DNA of 64,000 bases, from assembly GCF_042684365.1 (NCBI RefSeq), contig NZ_JBHULI010000005.1:1-64000 (forward strand), given 5' to 3'. The notes under the pieces were generated by a model. It was not told the origin of the DNA, searched no databases, and saw only the letters and a program-made list of their open reading frames with translations. Position numbers and translations under genes: made by a program. Shown piece after piece: positions 53,391 through 61,994 of this stretch. This stretch comes from Gracilimonas halophila (GTDB lineage Bacteria > Bacteroidota > Rhodothermia > Balneolales > Balneolaceae). The stretch's first letter is position 1, and every line of letters starts with the position of its first letter.

Positions 53391-54899
53391 TTAAACATCG
53401 AAATCTATGCCTTGAGCAAGCGGAAGTGAATCACCCCAGTTCATGGTATTGGTTTGCCGGCGCATATATGCTTTCCAGGAATCGGAACCGGACTCACGTC
53501 CACCGCCGGTTTCTTTTTCACCACCAAATGCACCACCAATTTCAGCACCACTCGTTCCAATGTTAATATTGGCGATACCGCAATCAGATCCACCGACACT
53601 CAAGAAACGCTCGGCTTCACGCATATTCAGCGTAAACATGGCAGAGCTTAGCCCCTGCTTTACACCGTTGTGCATTTCAATAGCTTCTTCGGTGGTCTTG
53701 TATTTCATCAGATAGAGGATAGGTGCAAAAGTCTCTTCCTGTACTATATTGTAGTGGTTTTGTACTTCAGCAAGGGCGGGGCGAACATAAAATCCGTCTT
53801 CATCCAAAGGCTCGCCACCGTATATCACTTTGCCGCCCTCCCTTTCGATTTCTTTAAGAGCTTTTTGCATTAAATCTATGGCATCCTGGTCTATCATGGG
53901 ACCAACAAGGGTATTTTCATCCAGCGGATCACCGATCGTGATATTTTTGTAGATACTCATCAATCTTTCTTTTACCTGATCGTACACGGATTCATGAATG
54001 ATGAGTCGCCGGGTTGAGGTACAACGTTGACCGCACGTTCCAACCGCTCCGAATACCGTAGCGCGTATGGCCATTTCAAGATCAGCATTTTCGGAGATGA
54101 TGATGGCATTATTACCGCCCAGTTCCAGGATGGTTTTACCAAGTCTGGATGCAACGGTTTTTCCAACTTCTTTGCCCATACGGATAGAGCCGGTTGCTGA
54201 GATAAGCGGAATGCGTTCGTCTTCGGTCATCCATTCGCCAACTTGTCGGTCGCCGGTAACGAGATTAAAAATTCCTTCAGGAAGATCATTCTCTTTCAAA
54301 ACCTTGGCGACAATTTTTTGAATAGCTACGGCACACAAAGGTGTTTTTTCAGAGCCTTTCCAGATCATCACGTTTCCACACACAGCAGCGATCATAGCAT
54401 TCCAGCTCCATACGGCCACAGGAAAGTTGAAGGCAGATATTATCCCCACAATTCCAAGCGGGTGCCACTGCTCATACATTCGATGTTCAGGCCGTTCACT
54501 GTGCATTGTTTTTCCATATAACATTCGCGACTGTCCCACAGCAAAATCACAGATGTCGATCATTTCCTGGACCTCGCCCAATCCTTCCTGGTAGATCTTC
54601 CCCATTTCATAGGTGACCAGTTTACCAAGAGGTTCTTTGTATTCGCGGAGTTTCTGTCCGATCTGGCGGACGATCTCACCCCGCTGAGGAGCAGGCATGT
54701 TTTTCCAGACCTCAAAAGCTTTGTGAGCTTCCTCAACTACATGATCGTATTGTTCGCGGGAGGTTACCCCAACGGTAGCAATGCGTTCACCATCAGTGGG
54801 CGTGTAGCTGCTGATGGTTTCCTTGCTTTCCATATGCTTACGCCCGGTGCTTGTCCCGGGATTAATACCTTCGATACCTAATGTTTTCAGAAACTCCAT
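53391..54899 (-). CDS. ALDH7-type aldehyde dehydrogenase (piperideine-6-carboxylate dehydrogenase-like)
   Basis: This is an NAD-dependent aldehyde dehydrogenase of 502 aa. The antiquitin (ALDH7) subgroup is indicated by SAFNFPVAVWSWNAMIAAVCGNVMIWKGSEKTPLCAVA and the N terminus. The nucleophile Cys is in GTCGQRCTSTRRL, the general base Glu in ILELGGNNAI, and the NAD motif is SATGSIRMGKEVG. The best guess is the lysine-degradation enzyme that oxidises piperideine-6-carboxylate to 2-aminoadipate. It is monocistronic and divergent from the SpoU methylase gene; a hairpin lies in the shared gap. Confidence 0.92.
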   Translation of the reverse strand: MEFLKTLGIEGINPGTSTGRKHMESKETISSYTPTDGERIATVGVTSREQYDHVVEEAHKAFEVWKNMPAPQRGEIVRQIGQKLREYKEPLGKLVTYEMGKIYQEGLGEVQEMIDICDFAVGQSRMLYGKTMHSERPEHRMYEQWHPLGIVGIISAFNFPVAVWSWNAMIAAVCGNVMIWKGSEKTPLCAVAIQKIVAKVLKENDLPEGIFNLVTGDRQVGEWMTEDERIPLISATGSIRMGKEVGKTVASRLGKTILELGGNNAIIISENADLEMAIRATVFGAVGTCGQRCTSTRRLIIHESVYDQVKERLMSIYKNITIGDPLDENTLVGPMIDQDAIDLMQKALKEIEREGGKVIYGGEPLDEDGFYVRPALAEVQNHYNIVQEETFAPILYLMKYKTTEEAIEMHNGVKQGLSSAMFTLNMREAERFLSVGGSDCGIANINIGTSGAEIGGAFGGEKETGGGRESGSDSWKAYMRRQTNTMNWGDSLPLAQGIDFDV

Positions 54900-54952
54900 G
54901 ACGATAATATTTTTTGGCTGAATTTTTAATGAAGATAGGGAAGTAAGCAGTC

Positions 54953-55011
54953 AGAATACAGAACTCAGAATTCAGTTTCTTCTGTATTCTGAATTCTGAG
55001 TTCTGTATTCT
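54953..55011. repeat. Word-repeat hairpin upstream of the SpoU methylase start
   Basis: Positions 54953-54975 and 54989-55011 are a perfect 23-bp inverted repeat with a 13-nt loop. The word is a variant of CAGAATTCAG. The right arm ends 6 nt before the ATG at 55018, so it should fold in the 5' leader rather than terminate a gene, and no ribosome site is left between. Confidence 0.92.
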
Positions 55012-55017
55012 TCCGCC

Positions 55018-55785
55018 ATGAGAAAAGCATCGAACAACGAGATCAAATTATTACGAAAACTTGCCCGTAAAAAATATCGCGAGAAAGAGCAGCGGTTTGT
55101 GGTGGAGGGGGAGCGGGCGGTTGAGCAGGTGGTGGGCAATGGTTTGATAGAGGTGGAGACGGTTTTTGTGGTTGAGGGAAGAGCTGTCAGCGATCAGCTT
55201 TCAGCTTTCAGTGTTTTTGTAGAAGAGGCTGTGTTTGTTGAAGTGGCGGATACGGAGAATCCGCAGGGGATATTGGCGGTTTGTAAGATGCCGGATGAAA
55301 TTCGGCCCCAAAAATTAGCTGAGGAAACCGGCATTATTGTAGCGACTGATGCCATTCAGGATCCCGGAAATATGGGGACGATCCTGAGAACGGCGGCATG
55401 GTTTGGGGCAAAGGCTTTGATCGCCGGAAAGGGCAGTGTGGATGTCTATCACCCTAAAGTGGTAAGAAGTACGGCGGGCGCTACCGGAAGTATCCCTGTT
55501 CTGACCGGAGATCTGGAAGCAGTTTTCAGTGAGTTGGAAAGATCTGGCTGGCAAGTAATGTTATTGGATGGGGGAGGATCAGCCGAGCCTCTGAGATCGA
55601 TTCAACCCGCAGAAAAAACAATATTGGTTGTGGGGAATGAAGGGAATGGAATCAATGAAAACCTGTTGAACTCAGGAAGAAAAAAAGTAAAGATCGAATC
55701 TGGCTCCGCACAGGAAAAAGTAGAAAGCCTGAATGCGGCAGTCGCGGTTAGTATAGCTTTGTGGGGGTTGAGAGTTGAGAGTTGA
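55018..55785 (+). CDS. SpoU/TrmH-family RNA 2'-O-methyltransferase
   Basis: This is a knotted SAM-dependent RNA methyltransferase of 255 aa, of the RlmB/TrmH type. The N-terminal substrate domain begins RKASNNEIKLLRKLARKKYREKEQRFVVEGERAV. The knot region carries VATDAIQDPGNMGTILRTAAWFGA and the binding motifs ILVVGNEGNGINENLL and EKVESLNAAVAVSIALW. A word repeat of CAGCTTTCAG type lies inside the coding region (55182-55211) and encodes SDQLSAFSVF. The last five residues, LRVES, come from the word repeat that also ends aroA. Target RNA unknown. Confidence 0.9.
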   Translation: MRKASNNEIKLLRKLARKKYREKEQRFVVEGERAVEQVVGNGLIEVETVFVVEGRAVSDQLSAFSVFVEEAVFVEVADTENPQGILAVCKMPDEIRPQKLAEETGIIVATDAIQDPGNMGTILRTAAWFGAKALIAGKGSVDVYHPKVVRSTAGATGSIPVLTGDLEAVFSELERSGWQVMLLDGGGSAEPLRSIQPAEKTILVVGNEGNGINENLLNSGRKKVKIESGSAQEKVESLNAAVAVSIALWGLRVES

Positions 55786-56316
55786 AAGTTGATAGAGTGA
55801 TGAAAGTTTTTGAAATAATTTTGTAAGGAATACGATCGAGTTGGCTCTTACTATAAAATCAAAAGAAGCTTGCTCAATAATGATATTTAGTGAATGGGAA
55901 AGAACAGTGCCGATCGAATTTAAGGAAGATGTAGTTTGGAAAATGGAAGCATACAGATTGAGTCTGTTTTTATCTGACGCATTTTGGGAAGACACGAATA
56001 TCATTCTTTCAGAAAAAAGATTTTCACTAGCTGACCAACTTTATTGTTCAATAGGTTCTATAAGTGCAAATATAATTGAAGGTTATTCACGAAAGTCCAA
56101 AAAAGAAAAAGCACGATTTTACGAAATATCACTTGGTTCTGCCCGAGAAGCAAAAGATTGGTATTTCAAATCCAGACATATACGATCTGAAAAGAAATCT
56201 ATGTCCAGGATTAAGGTTCTAACCTCCATTATAAAATTACTTCAAAAAATGATCTCTGATCAGAGATGGAAAAGCAGACATACATAAATCACCCTATCAA
56301 CTTTCAACTCTCAACT
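55774..56316. repeat. Inverted-repeat unit enclosing the four-helix-bundle gene
   Basis: GTTGAGAGTTGAAAGTTGATAG at 55774-55795 is the exact reverse complement of 56295-56316. These are the same words as the aroA hairpin at 26279-26367, but here the arms are about 500 bp apart and enclose a gene. Read as the filled version of that hairpin. The right arm continues as CTTTCTCACCCTCCC. Confidence 0.85.
55880..56287 (+). CDS. Four-helix-bundle protein (S23/IVP family), inside inverted repeat
   Basis: This is a small all-helical protein of 135 aa in the TIGR02436-type four-helix-bundle family, related to the protein found in 23S rRNA intervening sequences and to the accessory protein of diversity-generating retroelements. 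Family motifs are VWKMEAYRLSLFLSDAFWED, LADQLYCSIGSISANIIEGYSR and ARFYEISLGSAREAKDWYFKSRH. The ATG at 55880 fits the family N terminus; a TTG at 55841, with AAGGA upstream at 55825-55829, would add 13 residues. It sits between the arms of a repeat unit (55774-56316), 1 bp from the right-arm sequence. The biochemical role is unknown; basic residues suggest nucleic acid binding. Confidence 0.85.
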   Translation: MIFSEWERTVPIEFKEDVVWKMEAYRLSLFLSDAFWEDTNIILSEKRFSLADQLYCSIGSISANIIEGYSRKSKKEKARFYEISLGSAREAKDWYFKSRHIRSEKKSMSRIKVLTSIIKLLQKMISDQRWKSRHT

Positions 56317-56459
56317 TTCTCACCCTCCCTAAAATAATTCTCTGTAAAATCCTCATTACCCATTGCAAATGAGTTCCGCTTTAGCTTTATTGAAAGAGCC
56401 GTTCACAATTCATCTACTATGGCTGGTACAATAGATATTGCAAATCAAATCTCGCCTTT

Positions 56460-57791
56460 ATGCCTAAGAAGAAAGAGAAGAAGATCTTCGTACTTGACAC
56501 CTCCGTTCTGCTCTATGATTATGAAGCCGTTCGTAACTTTGAGAAAAATGATGTAGCCATTCCAATCACCGTTCTGGAAGAACTAGATACCTTTAAAAAG
56601 GGAAACAACGTAATTAATCTGCATGCCAGGGAATTCATCCGGTACCTGGACGGAATTTCAGATGACAACATGCTCCAAAATTGGATCCCACTTAATGGTC
56701 GCTCGCATGGTAAATTGAGGGTGATAACTCAGGGAACTAACTCTCAGGATGCTACTCAGGTTTACGGCTCGGACAAAAACGACCATCGCATCATAAATGC
56801 GGCGCTGCACCTGAAGGAAGAAAACCCGAATCAGCGTGTGATCTTGGTTTCAAAGGATATCAATTTACGATTGAAAGCACGGGCATTGAATCTGGAGGCA
56901 GAAGATTATGAGACCATACAGATCAAAGATATTGAGCATTTGTACCGTGGTAAGACCGAGCTTGATATCGATGATCCGTCAGTGATCAGTAAGTTTTATG
57001 AAGAGGGGGAAATTGATCCGAAAGAGATTGGGGAGGAGAATCCAACCTGTAATCACTACTACATAATGAAAAGCCACGGCTCCTCTGCACTGGGATGGTA
57101 TAACCCTAAAAGTAAGATGGTTGAAGTAGTCGAGAAGATGCATGCCTATGGCATTCAACCCAAAAACGCAGAGCAGACCTTTGCGCTACATGCGCTCCAA
57201 AACCCCAATATTTTATGTACAACCATTACTGGAGCCGCCGGTACCGGAAAAACATTATTAGCACTAGCTTCAGCACTGGAGCAACGAAGTAATTTTAAGC
57301 AGGTGTATCTGGCGCGGCCTATTGTTCCATTGAGCAACAAGGATATCGGTTTTCTACCAGGCGATGCCAACCAAAAGATCGACCCGTACATGCAGCCGCT
57401 TTGGGATAACCTGAGTTTCATCAAAAATCAGTACAAGGAAACCAGCAAGCCGTTCAAGAAAATTGACGAGATGCTGCAGACGGATAAGCTACGGATCGTG
57501 CCGCTGGCATATATTCGAGGTCGAAGCCTTTCAAACGTGATCTTTATCATTGATGAAGCACAGAATCTGACACCGCATGAAGTGAAGACCATCATCACCA
57601 GAGCAGGAGAGAATACGAAAGTGGTGTTCACCGGGGATATCTTTCAGATCGATACGCCGTACCTGGATGCGCAGAGCAATGGCCTTAGTTATTTAGTGGA
57701 TCGAATGCACAATCATGATCTGTATGCGCATATCAATCTGGAGAAGGGAGAGCGTTCTGACCTGGCGAATTTAGCTTCAAAACTTTTGTGA
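56460..57791 (+). CDS. PIN-PhoH fusion ATPase (YlaK-like)
   Basis: This is a 443-aa fusion: an N-terminal PIN nuclease-like domain (KIFVLDTSVLLYDYEAVRNF, with Asp residues and ITVLEELDTFKKG) and a C-terminal PhoH P-loop ATPase with Walker A GAAGTGKTLLALA and Walker B VIFIIDEAQNLT. PhoH-PIN proteins are proposed RNA-processing enzymes. The ATG at 56460 lacks a strong ribosome site. It is monocistronic, followed by a word hairpin. Confidence 0.93.
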   Translation: MPKKKEKKIFVLDTSVLLYDYEAVRNFEKNDVAIPITVLEELDTFKKGNNVINLHAREFIRYLDGISDDNMLQNWIPLNGRSHGKLRVITQGTNSQDATQVYGSDKNDHRIINAALHLKEENPNQRVILVSKDINLRLKARALNLEAEDYETIQIKDIEHLYRGKTELDIDDPSVISKFYEEGEIDPKEIGEENPTCNHYYIMKSHGSSALGWYNPKSKMVEVVEKMHAYGIQPKNAEQTFALHALQNPNILCTTITGAAGTGKTLLALASALEQRSNFKQVYLARPIVPLSNKDIGFLPGDANQKIDPYMQPLWDNLSFIKNQYKETSKPFKKIDEMLQTDKLRIVPLAYIRGRSLSNVIFIIDEAQNLTPHEVKTIITRAGENTKVVFTGDIFQIDTPYLDAQSNGLSYLVDRMHNHDLYAHINLEKGERSDLANLASKLL

Positions 57792-57797
57792 GGTGTT

Positions 57798-57848
57798 AGG
57801 TTTTAGGTGCGAGGTGTTAGTTTCAAGTAGTTCTAACACCTAAAACCT
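57798..57848. repeat. Word-repeat hairpin after the PhoH gene
   Basis: AGGTTTTAGGTG (57798-57809) pairs exactly with CACCTAAAACCT (57837-57848). AGGTGTTAG (57812-57820) also pairs with CTAACACCT (57833-57841). The words are variants of TTAGGTGT. It lies between convergent genes. A single-arm array of the same word is at 58991-59028. Confidence 0.88.
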
Positions 57849-57860
57849 CGCCACTAAAAC

Positions 57861-58106
57861 TTATTCCGCTGAAGGACTGAGCAGATCTACCTGAAAGCGA
57901 AACCTCTCTGTTTCCATCGACATGATGTCATATAGGTCTTTGATCACTTCAAAAACAGTTTTTGGTGCTCCGATGATGGTAGTGGATAAATATCCAACTT
58001 CAATTTCTACATCGTATTGAGCAAGGTGCTCCAGCAATTCCTGTACTTTTTCTCTTGGGTCTTCTTGGGATAATGGAATATAAGTGAGCTGGGCAATGGT
58101 TTTCAT
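57861..58106 (-). CDS. YkoF/MTH1187-like small protein
   Basis: This is an 81-aa single-domain protein: MKTIAQLTYIPLSQEDPREKVQELLEHLAQYDVEIEVGYLSTTIIGAPKTVFEVIKDLYD. The ferredoxin-like fold pattern resembles thiamine-binding MTH1187/YkoF-type proteins, which often act in dimers. Function by homology only. Gap to 58336 holds no gene; a short open tail (58242-58334) encodes KPAESSKEEVLLTEIWDLLNK and may be a remnant. Confidence 0.55.
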   Translation of the reverse strand: MKTIAQLTYIPLSQEDPREKVQELLEHLAQYDVEIEVGYLSTTIIGAPKTVFEVIKDLYDIMSMETERFRFQVDLLSPSAE

Positions 58107-58336
58107 AAGTATGTGTGGCTGATAGGTTATTGAAGATCAATTTTCAGTCCAAAGATAAAGCAGAAGAGGTAAAGAGGCTAATTAAAGTGAGTATTGAATC
58201 ATAAATTAGATATTTGGATTAATTAGTTTTGTCTGGCCTAAGAAAAAGAAGGGCAAAACCTGTTTTACAAGCCGGCTGAATCAAGTAAGGAAGAAGTGCT
58301 GTTGACGGAGATTTGGGATTTGCTAAATAAGTGAAT

Positions 58337-58813
58337 TTATAAACCAGTCCTTTTCATATTAAAAATTTCCGTGTGAGGTTCTCCGCCTTGACTCATTTTC
58401 AGAGATATCACCATTTCAGTATCAGAAGTACGTTCAAAGGTCAGTCCCTTTAGTTCGATCTTATCTTTGGAAAAGCTGATCATCTCAAACGTGGTCATGT
58501 CATCTTTTTCCTCCCAGCCGGTGAGGTCAGGATTGAAGTGTTTGAGACGCAATCCGGTCTCATCCAAAAGTAAAAACTCATAGAATACCAGTTCACCTTC
58601 CGCATTGATATGTCGGTACATACCCATCATGGTGCCATGGATCGGTTTTTCCCAGGTTTCGTGAGAGATCCCGCCAAATCCATCGCCTTCCCATGAGCCG
58701 ACCAGCCAGGTGTAGTCATTGATATCAAAAATAGGATTAGCTACAGGCTCCGAAATATTCGAAAAAGATAAGGTACTCAGAGCCAAAGCAAAGATAAGTA
58801 ACAGTGTTTTCAT
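58337..58813 (-). CDS. DUF6265-like exported protein
   Basis: This is an exported 158-aa protein with signal peptide 1-20. The body is beta-rich: YTWLVGSWEGDGFGGISHETWEKPIHGTMMGMYRHI, a pattern shared with DUF6265 and lipocalin-like (DUF1579-type) proteins with a W-GSWEG motif. Family function unknown. It is transcribed alone. Confidence 0.72.
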   Translation of the reverse strand: MKTLLLIFALALSTLSFSNISEPVANPIFDINDYTWLVGSWEGDGFGGISHETWEKPIHGTMMGMYRHINAEGELVFYEFLLLDETGLRLKHFNPDLTGWEEKDDMTTFEMISFSKDKIELKGLTFERTSDTEMVISLKMSQGGEPHTEIFNMKRTGL

Positions 58814-59026
58814 AGCAGTAAAGTTGGTGAGCAGATAACGGAATGTAGAAAATTAACCGGCAATTTCAATCTGCTATGCTTTAAGTGGAACCGGGAGGTC
58901 CCGGCAGGCATTCCCAACGGGGACGTTTGGAACGAGTAAAAAACTGAATTGCGATGACCGATGGAACGAACGACCGATGTGTGAATTTCACTAACACCTA
59001 ACACCTAATACCTGACACCTAAAACC
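58814..59026. other. Intergenic region with short repeats
   Basis: No gene is seen. CCGGGAGGTCCCGG (58891-58904) is a short palindrome. GACCGATG occurs twice (58956-58963 and 58972-58979) with GAACGA between. An array of CTAACACC-type words fills 58991-59028. Confidence 0.6.
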
Positions 59027-59028
59027 TC
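58991..59028. repeat. Single-arm word array next to murI
   Basis: Four variants of CTAACACC run head to tail, and ACACCTAAAACCTC (59015-59028) is identical to 57836-57849 in the PhoH hairpin. No complementary arm is seen nearby. The array touches the murI stop. Confidence 0.8.
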
Positions 59029-59836
59029 AATCCAGCGCCACCACCTCAACACCATTCAGTCGTCTCCCCAAAAATCGTTCAGCAAGTTCATGAAAACGTT
59101 GGGGGCGGTCGCTCACAAAACACTGGAAATCCCCACCGGAGGTATTCAGAAGATCGAGTTCTGCCAATTTAGTTTTAGCAGATTCTGCAATGGATTCTGC
59201 CGAGTCAATGATCTCAATATTGCCGTTCTTAAGGATCTTTGGAATCACATCCTTAAAAAGGGGGTAATGGGTACATCCGAGGATCAGGGATTGGATATCG
59301 CTGTCATCAAACGCATCCAGGTAATAGTGGAGGGTTTTTTGGGCCACCTCATTCTCTATCCAGCCTTCCTCTGCCAGCGGCACCAACAGCGGACACGCCT
59401 CCTGTTGTACGTTTATAGTGGGGTCATGAGCATGAATGGCTTCCACATAGGCCCGGGAGTTTACGGTTCCCATCGTACCGATCACCCCAATATTTTTATG
59501 ATCCGGGAGGGAAACCGCATTATTGGTTCCGGCTGTGATCACATCCAATACAGGCACTTCTCCGGCGGCCTGAATGATCTCCTCTTTTGCGGAAGCCGAC
59601 ACCGTATTACATGCGATCAGGATCATTTTAACCCCTCGCTTCAATAAAAAATTGGTGATCTGAAGCGCATAAGCACGAACAGTTTCTTCTGATTTGATGC
59701 CGTAGGGAACCCGGGCAGTGTCCCCAAAATAAATGATGTCTTCATTGGGAAGGGCATCGATCACGGCTTTGGCAACAGTAAGTCCGCCGATACCGGAATC
59801 AAAAATGCCAATGGGTGCTTTCTTTAGATCTTGCAA
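59027..59836 (-). CDS. murI: Glutamate racemase
   Basis: This enzyme makes D-glutamate for peptidoglycan. It has 269 aa. Catalytic residues are clear: GIFDSGIGGLTV (Asp, Ser), IACNTVSASA (Cys 1) and LILGCTHYPLF (Cys 2, His). The inner strand YFGDTARVPYG is also typical. It lies next to a word array at its 3' end and is divergent from the TonB receptor. Confidence 0.97.
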   Translation of the reverse strand: MQDLKKAPIGIFDSGIGGLTVAKAVIDALPNEDIIYFGDTARVPYGIKSEETVRAYALQITNFLLKRGVKMILIACNTVSASAKEEIIQAAGEVPVLDVITAGTNNAVSLPDHKNIGVIGTMGTVNSRAYVEAIHAHDPTINVQQEACPLLVPLAEEGWIENEVAQKTLHYYLDAFDDSDIQSLILGCTHYPLFKDVIPKILKNGNIEIIDSAESIAESAKTKLAELDLLNTSGGDFQCFVSDRPQRFHELAERFLGRRLNGVEVVALD

Positions 59837-59918
59837 AGGAGTTATTGGTGTGGAATTATTTGTTAAAAGAAGGTATTCAATTCTTAAAACTTAATACAAG
59901 CCTTTGTAACTTCTTTCC

Positions 59919-61994
59919 ATGAATAAAATATCCGTATTGTTTTTACTATTCACTATCGTCCCGGCCTTTCTATTAGCTCAGGAACCCGATACTCTTTATG
60001 GAGATCTTGGTGAGGTTGTTGTTACCGGCTATGAGGGGAACCGCAGCGTGATGGAATCACCCGGAGCCATCGCAAATATTGATCCTGAGCGCATAACGGG
60101 TTTCGATGAAGGCTCTTTGTTGTATGGATTAAATACCGTGCCCGGAGTCAGAATTGAGCAGCGTGCTCCCGGAAGTTACCGGGTGGCCATTCGCGGGAGT
60201 TCGCTTCGTTCTCCATTTGGAGTGAGAAATGTCAAGATCTATTGGAACGACATTCCATTTACGGAACCTTCAGGAAGTACCCCACTTAATTTACTGGATG
60301 TGATCAATATGCAGGAAGTGGAGGTGATCAAAGGTCCGGCCGGCAGTATTTACGGAGCGGGTAACGGCGGGGCCTTATTACTTGAAAGTCGTCAGTCAGA
60401 GAATAATGAAATTGGAGTCGGAAGCCTGTTCGGTTCTTACGGCTTACAGCGTTACACCGCATACGCACAATCTCAGTTTCAAAATGGGAACTTTCGGTTT
60501 AATTATGCAAACCAACAGTCGGATGGATACAGGGACCAGTCCTTTTTCAGTCGCCAAACTGCAGAGCTTTCCGGACGATTTCAGCTGAACGACAGGCAGA
60601 TCATCAAAACAAGCTTTTTATACTCCGACTTGAATTATGGTATTCCGGGCCCATTGACAGAAGAACAATTTGCTCAGGACCCAACTCAGGCACGGCAGGG
60701 AAATCCATTCGCACTTGGGAGCGTGCAAGCAAATGCGAGCATAGACCAACAGGCATTTTTAGCGGGGATCAGTCATGATGCTCAGATATCGGAAAATATC
60801 TCTAACCTGACCACCCTCTATGGGACCTTCAGTGCGTTTGAAAATCCTTTCAATCTGGATTACAAAAAAGACAGCAGAAAATCGGGTGGTGGGCGCACAC
60901 GCTTTTATTTTGATACAGATATTGGAGAGGTTAGAACCCGATTTACGGTTGGGGGAGAGCTTCAGTCTGCTAATTACGCTGCACGAAATTTTGAGAATGA
61001 CAGCAGTGAAGTAGGAGCCCTTAACTTTGACGATGAGATCAAGATCCAGTCTTCTCTGATATTTGTAAATACAGAGATCGATCTTCCCAATGACTTTTAT
61101 GTGACAGCCGGATTGAGCTACAATCGTTTGGAATATAGCCTGAATCGCTTGGTAACAAATTTATCCGGCGACAATACCGGCCTGGCTGAAAAAACCTTTG
61201 ATCCTGAGATCATCCCACGGGTAGGCTTACTGAAGAAATTTTCCCCGGCTCTTTCATTACATGGAAGTGTGAGCTTTGGATTCTCACCACCTACCATTGA
61301 AGAATTCAGGACAAATGAAGGGAGTATTGCCCTGGATCTGGAAGCAGAGCAGGGAGTGAACTATGAAGTAGGAGCACGGGGAACTTTGATAGGGCCTCGA
61401 ATAACCTACGATATCACCACTTTCTTTTTTAAACTGGATGAGACCATCGTGCAGCAGCCCTCTGACCGCAATTCGACGGTAATTTTTGAAAACACGGGAA
61501 GCACTGATCAATACGGACTTGAAGCTGCAATAAATTGGGCAATAATTCGAAATATGGGAGCTTTTTTGGAGGAAATGGATTGGAGCATTTCGTACACCTT
61601 CCATGATTTTGAGTTCAAGGATTACCAGAAGGAGGGGGATGATTTTTCAGGTAATAAACTGACGGGAGTAGCACCTCATATTTTAGTTTCTACGCTGAAT
61701 ACTAAAACAGCGACAGGCATCTACAGCTCATTATCCTACAACTTCACGGATGAGATCCCTTTGAATGACGCAAATACGGTGAATTCTGAAGCTTATCACC
61801 TGGTGCAATTAAAAGCCGGGCTCAAGCGTCAGGTAAAAGAAGGAGTATCAGTAGATGTTTTTGCAGGAATTGACAACCTGTTGAATGAAAAGTACAGCCT
61901 CGGCAATGATCTGAATGCTTTCAGTGGCCGTTACTATCAACCCGCAGCCCCAAGAAATTGGTTCGGAGGAGTGAAACTTAATGTTGAATTATAA
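59919..61994 (+). CDS. TonB-dependent receptor
   Basis: This is an outer-membrane receptor of 691 aa. Signal peptide 1-20 (ending LLAQ). The TonB-box-like region is LGEVVVTGYEGN. The plug domain (about 35-160) has VRIEQRAPGSYRVAIRGSSLRSPFGVRNVKIYWNDIPF. The barrel has many alternating strands and ends WFGGVKLNVEL. No lipoprotein partner is adjacent. The size fits siderophore or cobalamin receptors; ligand unknown. The last codons lie in a hairpin arm (61980-61990). Confidence 0.92.
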   Translation: MNKISVLFLLFTIVPAFLLAQEPDTLYGDLGEVVVTGYEGNRSVMESPGAIANIDPERITGFDEGSLLYGLNTVPGVRIEQRAPGSYRVAIRGSSLRSPFGVRNVKIYWNDIPFTEPSGSTPLNLLDVINMQEVEVIKGPAGSIYGAGNGGALLLESRQSENNEIGVGSLFGSYGLQRYTAYAQSQFQNGNFRFNYANQQSDGYRDQSFFSRQTAELSGRFQLNDRQIIKTSFLYSDLNYGIPGPLTEEQFAQDPTQARQGNPFALGSVQANASIDQQAFLAGISHDAQISENISNLTTLYGTFSAFENPFNLDYKKDSRKSGGGRTRFYFDTDIGEVRTRFTVGGELQSANYAARNFENDSSEVGALNFDDEIKIQSSLIFVNTEIDLPNDFYVTAGLSYNRLEYSLNRLVTNLSGDNTGLAEKTFDPEIIPRVGLLKKFSPALSLHGSVSFGFSPPTIEEFRTNEGSIALDLEAEQGVNYEVGARGTLIGPRITYDITTFFFKLDETIVQQPSDRNSTVIFENTGSTDQYGLEAAINWAIIRNMGAFLEEMDWSISYTFHDFEFKDYQKEGDDFSGNKLTGVAPHILVSTLNTKTATGIYSSLSYNFTDEIPLNDANTVNSEAYHLVQLKAGLKRQVKEGVSVDVFAGIDNLLNEKYSLGNDLNAFSGRYYQPAAPRNWFGGVKLNVEL

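Noticed and set aside
58242..58334. Short open tail encoding KPAESSKEEVLLTEIWDLLNK with a stop at its start
   Set aside because: Thirty codons, no start and no recognised family; it may be a gene remnant but cannot be supported as a feature.
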